A stretch of 46,931 bases of DNA, from positions 1 through 46,931 of the forward strand of contig CACVCF010000224.1 in the NCBI GenBank assembly GCA_902729415.1, written 5' to 3'. The stretch is from Terasakiella magnetica (GTDB taxonomy: Bacteria; Pseudomonadota; Alphaproteobacteria; Rhodospirillales; Magnetospirillaceae). Below are positions 46,027-46,931 of this stretch, one piece after another. The position numbers and the translations under genes were made by a program. The notes beneath the pieces are model-generated. The model worked only from the letters and a program-made list of their open reading frames with translations. It searched no databases and was not told the origin of the DNA. Every line of letters starts with the position of its first letter. Position 1 is the stretch's first letter.

Positions 46027-46584
46027 ATGATTATCGGTTACGCCCGAACTTCGACCCTGGACCAAGTAGCCGGTATCGAAGCCCAGGTCCGCGACCTCAA
46101 GGCCGCTGGATGCGAAAAGATTTTTTTGGAGCAGGTCTCGTCGGTTGATGTCGTTCGTCGCGAACAGCTTGAACAGGCACTCGAATTTATCAGGGAGGGA
46201 GATACCCTCGTGGTCACCAAGCTCGACCGGCTTGCGAGGTCTGTTTCTCATCTCCTAGGAATTATGGAGACCCTTCGGGGAAGGGGCGCTGAATTGAGAA
46301 TTATGGGAATGGGCATCGATACAGCGACGCCGACCGGCAAATTGATGCTGACGGTATTGAGCGGTGTCGCAGAATGGGAACGCGAAATTATGCTTGAGAG
46401 ACAAAGAATCGGGGTGGAGAAAGCAAAACGCGAAGGAAAGTACAAGGGCCGGAAGCCATCCGCCATGCTCAAATCCGATGAAGTTCGGCGACTGAAGGCT
46501 GATGGCATTGGAGCAAGTGAAATTGCAACCCGACTTGGAATTGGCCGCGCTTCGGTTTATCGCGTTCTTGCTGCCGATGTTTGA
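46027..46584 (+). CDS. Serine recombinase / resolvase (Tn3-type)
   Basis: A 185-residue resolvase/invertase. The catalytic Ser9 is in YARTSTLDQ; DTLVVTKLDRLARS and the TPTGKLMLTVLSGVAEWERE segment match the family, and the C-terminal HTH (GASEIATRLGIGRASVYRVL) binds DNA. It should recombine short sites, often resolving transposon cointegrates or inverting a segment. GAGGCGG precedes the ATG, abutting the last inverted repeat. The partner transposase is not in view. Confidence 0.93.
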   Translation: MIIGYARTSTLDQVAGIEAQVRDLKAAGCEKIFLEQVSSVDVVRREQLEQALEFIREGDTLVVTKLDRLARSVSHLLGIMETLRGRGAELRIMGMGIDTATPTGKLMLTVLSGVAEWEREIMLERQRIGVEKAKREGKYKGRKPSAMLKSDEVRRLKADGIGASEIATRLGIGRASVYRVLAADV

Positions 46585-46910
46585 ACAGGATTCGGCATAA
46601 TTTTATGCTCAAGAAACGAAAAACGCGCCATTGCTTTTTCAAGAATCGCTTTTTCCATTTCATCGCGAATAATTCGTAGCTCCTCAAGGCCCTCAGTCAG
46701 TGCCTCTGCTTCGTCTTCATTATCAGTTTCTGATAGCGCAATTTCCGTGTCTGCTTTGATTCTGTCTATTTGGATGCGGAACATGCAAAGTGGATAAATT
46801 CCTGGCTCTCGACCTCTCGATGTCGTGGAACTAAACCAAGAAGGTTCCATTCCCCATAATCTACTAAATTCGCGCTGCGGCTTATGCCTCTGACCCATTA
46901 GCGTCATCAT
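46557..46910 (-). CDS. Small protein with possible HTH and coil, unknown function (5' end possibly cut)
   Basis: A reading frame of up to 117 residues. The part about 14-43 (REFSRLWGMEPSWFSSTTSR) has a Trp/Ser pattern reminiscent of small phage-type DNA-binding proteins. The part from about 47 to 95 is strongly charged and heptad-like, likely a coiled coil. The frame stays open to the window edge before the ATG at 46910, so the true start may be further upstream. Its 3' end overlaps the resolvase by 28 bases, convergent. No family recognised with confidence. Confidence 0.45.
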   Translation of the reverse strand: MMTLMGQRHKPQREFSRLWGMEPSWFSSTTSRGREPGIYPLCMFRIQIDRIKADTEIALSETDNEDEAEALTEGLEELRIIRDEMEKAILEKAMARFSFLEHKIMPNPVQTSAARTR

Positions 46911-46931
46911 CCGGTTTCGGGCGCCGCTTTT

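Overview
The window is about 47 kb of a GC-rich chromosome from an alphaproteobacterium. Protein content and codon usage look most like Rhodospirillales, and a Magnetospirillum-like organism is my best guess. This rests on recognition, since no rRNA or other marker is present. The first 40 kb is densely packed, mostly minus-strand core and signalling genes. About the last 6 kb (from roughly 40.47 kb) is an AT-richer mobile island that runs to or past the window edge.

Region 1 (0-6.5 kb, minus): rpmI-rplT-pheS-pheT plus a histidine phosphatase, driven by a consensus promoter at 4905-4934, then ubiD (ubiquinone pathway). Region 2 (6.7-8.5 kb, plus): a GAF/HD-GYP c-di-GMP phosphodiesterase with a large insertion inside its catalytic domain. 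Region 3 (8.5-16.9 kb, minus): one close-packed series of genes: a PAS protein, a chemoreceptor without a periplasmic domain, a combined GAF/PP2C-phosphatase/RsbW-kinase protein, a STAS protein, MlaE, MlaF, MlaD, a transport lipoprotein and an RNA methyltransferase. The layout suggests a phospho-switch controlling a phospholipid transporter, headed by a split CetA/CetB-type energy-taxis receptor. Region 4 (17.1-20.6 kb, plus): an EAL-CBS-GGDEF protein overlapping a HisKA_2 sensor kinase.

Region 5 (20.5-27.7 kb): a copper module (copC, copD) followed by an orphan TAXI-type binding protein on the minus strand, then plus-strand glycosyltransferase, FlaF-like protein, class III CoA-transferase and cobD. 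Region 6 (27.7-32.7 kb, minus): uvrC, pgsA, mobB, moeA, moaD, moaE (nucleotide excision repair, phospholipid and molybdenum cofactor synthesis). A 0.68-kb gap follows that holds the uvrC promoter, a cluster of DnaA-box-like sites and a 109-bp tandem repeat. Region 7 (33.4-40.3 kb, minus): maeB, a RluA-type pseudouridine synthase, uvrB, a Ser/Thr kinase homologue lacking the catalytic Asp, and a FolM-like reductase.

Region 8 (40.4-46.9 kb): a transposase remnant, a tyrosine integrase, two unknown small genes, umuDC under an SOS box that contains its own -10 element, a DUF4160 / DUF2442-XRE overlapping pair, a serine resolvase behind an inverted-repeat array, and a small HTH/coil protein at the edge. 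This island appears to carry an SOS-inducible mutagenic polymerase and a possible toxin-antitoxin-like pair. No tRNA, rRNA or CRISPR was found.
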